A stretch of 64,000 bases of DNA, taken from the NCBI RefSeq assembly GCF_025567625.1, contig NZ_JAOQJC010000003.1:1-64000 (forward strand), in the 5' to 3' direction. The number at the start of each line of letters is the position of its first letter. Within the stretch, counting starts at the first letter, position 1. This DNA comes from Paenibacillus sp. J5C2022 (lineage in GTDB: Bacteria > Bacillota > Bacilli > Paenibacillales > Paenibacillaceae). This document shows positions 62,863 through 64,000 of this stretch, piece after piece. The position numbers were made by a program, and so were the translations under genes. The notes below the pieces were generated by a model. That model saw only the letters and a program-made list of their open reading frames with translations. It searched no databases and was not told the origin of the DNA.

Positions 62863-63789
62863 TTATTCCAATCCGGCAGCCGTCTGCTCGATCTTCTCTC
62901 CATTCTCAAGCCTTATCCAGCTCTGGAAGCCCGGCGTACCTTCCTGGAGCCGAATCACTCTGGCCCCATGCGGAAATTCTTCTCTGCCGTAGGTATTCAG
63001 GCCGGTTGCTCGTCCGTAGCATAGCCGGATGCCGTGCCACTCGCCCCAGTAATCGTTCAAGTGGTCATGCCCGCAGAAGGTGCCCATCACATCGCCTTGC
63101 TCCACCATAGCCGCGAACAATCCGGTATTCACCTTCGGACAGCATACATTCTCCAGCTTGTGCCCGAAGCATTGCCCCTTGGACCACACTTCATCGTATT
63201 CCGGCAATGGAATATGGAAGAATGCAAGCGAAGGCACCCGGCGGCCGCTTCTGTCCGCAAGCGCATTCGACTGCTCCACATACCAGTCGATCTGATTCCG
63301 CCGTATCCAGTCGTACCCTTTCACTCCCGGCAGGCACGAGTAGCTTCCGGAGTCCATGAAGTAGAGCGCGGCTTCCGCGTCTCCGCTCTGACCGCCGATT
63401 TCGATGACGTAGTTGCCTTCTCCCGCAATCTCCTCCGGGCCGCGCTGCGTCATGGAATGGGCTTCTGCCATGACCGCCTCAATAAGCTCGGAACGGGTGA
63501 TGTGGTGCTCCGTATCGTGATTGCCGAATATATATGCCCACGGAATGCCTCTGGATGCAACAGACTCTACCGCTTGTTTCATTAGTGTTGCAGGATCGGT
63601 CGTGCAGTCTTTCGTCGGATAGATCAGATCGCCGGTGAATACGACCAGATCGGCATCCTCGGTATTCAGCACCGTCTCCATGACTTCCTTGGACCGAATG
63701 TCCGTCTCCAGCCCGTCCATCCAATGCACATCGGTAAATTGAATAATCGTAAACGTTCCGTCTTCCCGGAATTTCATTTTTTGATTCAT
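62863..63789 (-). CDS. Calcineurin-like metallophosphoesterase
   Basis: 308 aa from the ATG at 63789, with GGGAGG upstream. Motifs in order: FTDVHW, FTGDLIYP, IFGNHDTEHH, FFHIPLPEYDEVW and GTFCGHDHLNDYWG, giving a complete dinuclear metal site of the purple-acid-phosphatase-like (Dcr2) group. No signal peptide. The substrate is unknown. It is upstream of the reductase pair on the same strand, with a 209-bp gap in which I see no gene, so it may be a separate unit. Confidence 0.85.
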   Translation of the reverse strand: MNQKMKFREDGTFTIIQFTDVHWMDGLETDIRSKEVMETVLNTEDADLVVFTGDLIYPTKDCTTDPATLMKQAVESVASRGIPWAYIFGNHDTEHHITRSELIEAVMAEAHSMTQRGPEEIAGEGNYVIEIGGQSGDAEAALYFMDSGSYSCLPGVKGYDWIRRNQIDWYVEQSNALADRSGRRVPSLAFFHIPLPEYDEVWSKGQCFGHKLENVCCPKVNTGLFAAMVEQGDVMGTFCGHDHLNDYWGEWHGIRLCYGRATGLNTYGREEFPHGARVIRLQEGTPGFQSWIRLENGEKIEQTAAGLE

Positions 63790-63957
63790 TGGACTATTCC
63801 TCCCGTTCCCCAATCGATTAAGTATTAACATGATCATTGTACTGCCAACAGAAAACACAAACAACTAAAATCACACATTAATTTCATATATTTTCTTTGC
63901 TTTAGTTGGAAATCCATTTTACAACCATTGCAATCATCCCTATCCGCAATAACTTAA

Positions 63958-63991
63958 GGCCGCCAGAACGCAATTCTGCGTTCTGGCGGCC
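63958..63991. terminator. Perfect 15-bp hairpin near the window end
   Basis: GGCCGCCAGAACGCA pairs with TGCGTTCTGGCGGCC around ATTC. It probably ends a gene lying beyond the right edge. No T tract is visible on either side. Confidence 0.65.
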
Positions 63992-64000
63992 CCATAATCC

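Noticed and set aside
1..64000. tRNA, rRNA and riboswitches
   Set aside because: I saw no cloverleaf, rRNA segment or recognised aptamer in the intergenic regions; a covariance-model scan would be needed to exclude divergent ones.

Overview
The window reads as a chromosomal stretch of a Paenibacillus-like Gram-positive bacterium (Firmicutes). The evidence is an SLH-domain S-layer-type protein, an LtaS-type lipoteichoic acid synthase, two LplA/B/C-type sugar importers without an ATPase gene, a membrane-bound AraC regulator, strong GGAGG ribosome sites and frequent TTG/GTG starts. I saw no rRNA, tRNA, phage, CRISPR array or transposase gene.

Layout. 1-18.6 kb is mostly housekeeping and envelope: an LtaS-like synthase, an OmpR/PhoR-type two-component pair, a large SLH protein, an MMPL exporter, exonuclease III, an AIM24-family protein, an acetyltransferase and several regulators. 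18.8-63.8 kb is a carbohydrate island. Its first part (19.8-30.2 kb) has GH110 and GH101-like enzymes, a binding protein, two permeases and an AraC sensor-regulator. Its second part (31-46 kb) has a two-domain phosphatase fusion, a GH36 enzyme and a likely operon of two permeases, a binding protein, a Tyr-phosphatase, GH3, beta-phosphoglucomutase and a GH129-like enzyme. Next come a sulfatase, a TetR repressor and several broken genes (45-50 kb). A fucosidase operon follows (GH29, GH35, GH95 and fuconolactonase, 50-57 kb). The window ends with a GH5 endoglycoceramidase-like enzyme and its TetR neighbour, a Zn-dehydrogenase/aldo-keto reductase pair, and a metallophosphatase.

How the genes fit together. 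GH101, GH129, GH110, GH36, GH29, GH95, GH35, GH3 and a sulfatase are the set expected for taking apart mucin-type O-glycans or blood-group-like glycans. None of the glycosidases shows a signal peptide, so oligosaccharides are probably imported and then cut inside the cell. Fucose released by GH29/GH95 could be oxidised by the L-galactose-dehydrogenase-like reductase and the fuconolactonase. Several island genes are decaying: a GH110-like gene, a sulfatase, a binding protein and an SRPBCC gene.

The most unusual content is non-coding. Three arrays (119-765, 12649-13903, 35182-35727) repeat the same 22-bp palindrome exactly every 52 bp, with linkers that differ from array to array. A second repeat family, with a 24-bp core paired at 51-52 bp, occurs at 13381-13700, 35761-36210 and 60108-60600. 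At 13339-13711 a second-family array is inserted into a first-family hairpin, with 11-bp inverted ends and a 10-bp target duplication. Removing it restores the 52-bp period exactly. Three of the repeat-filled gaps separate convergent genes.
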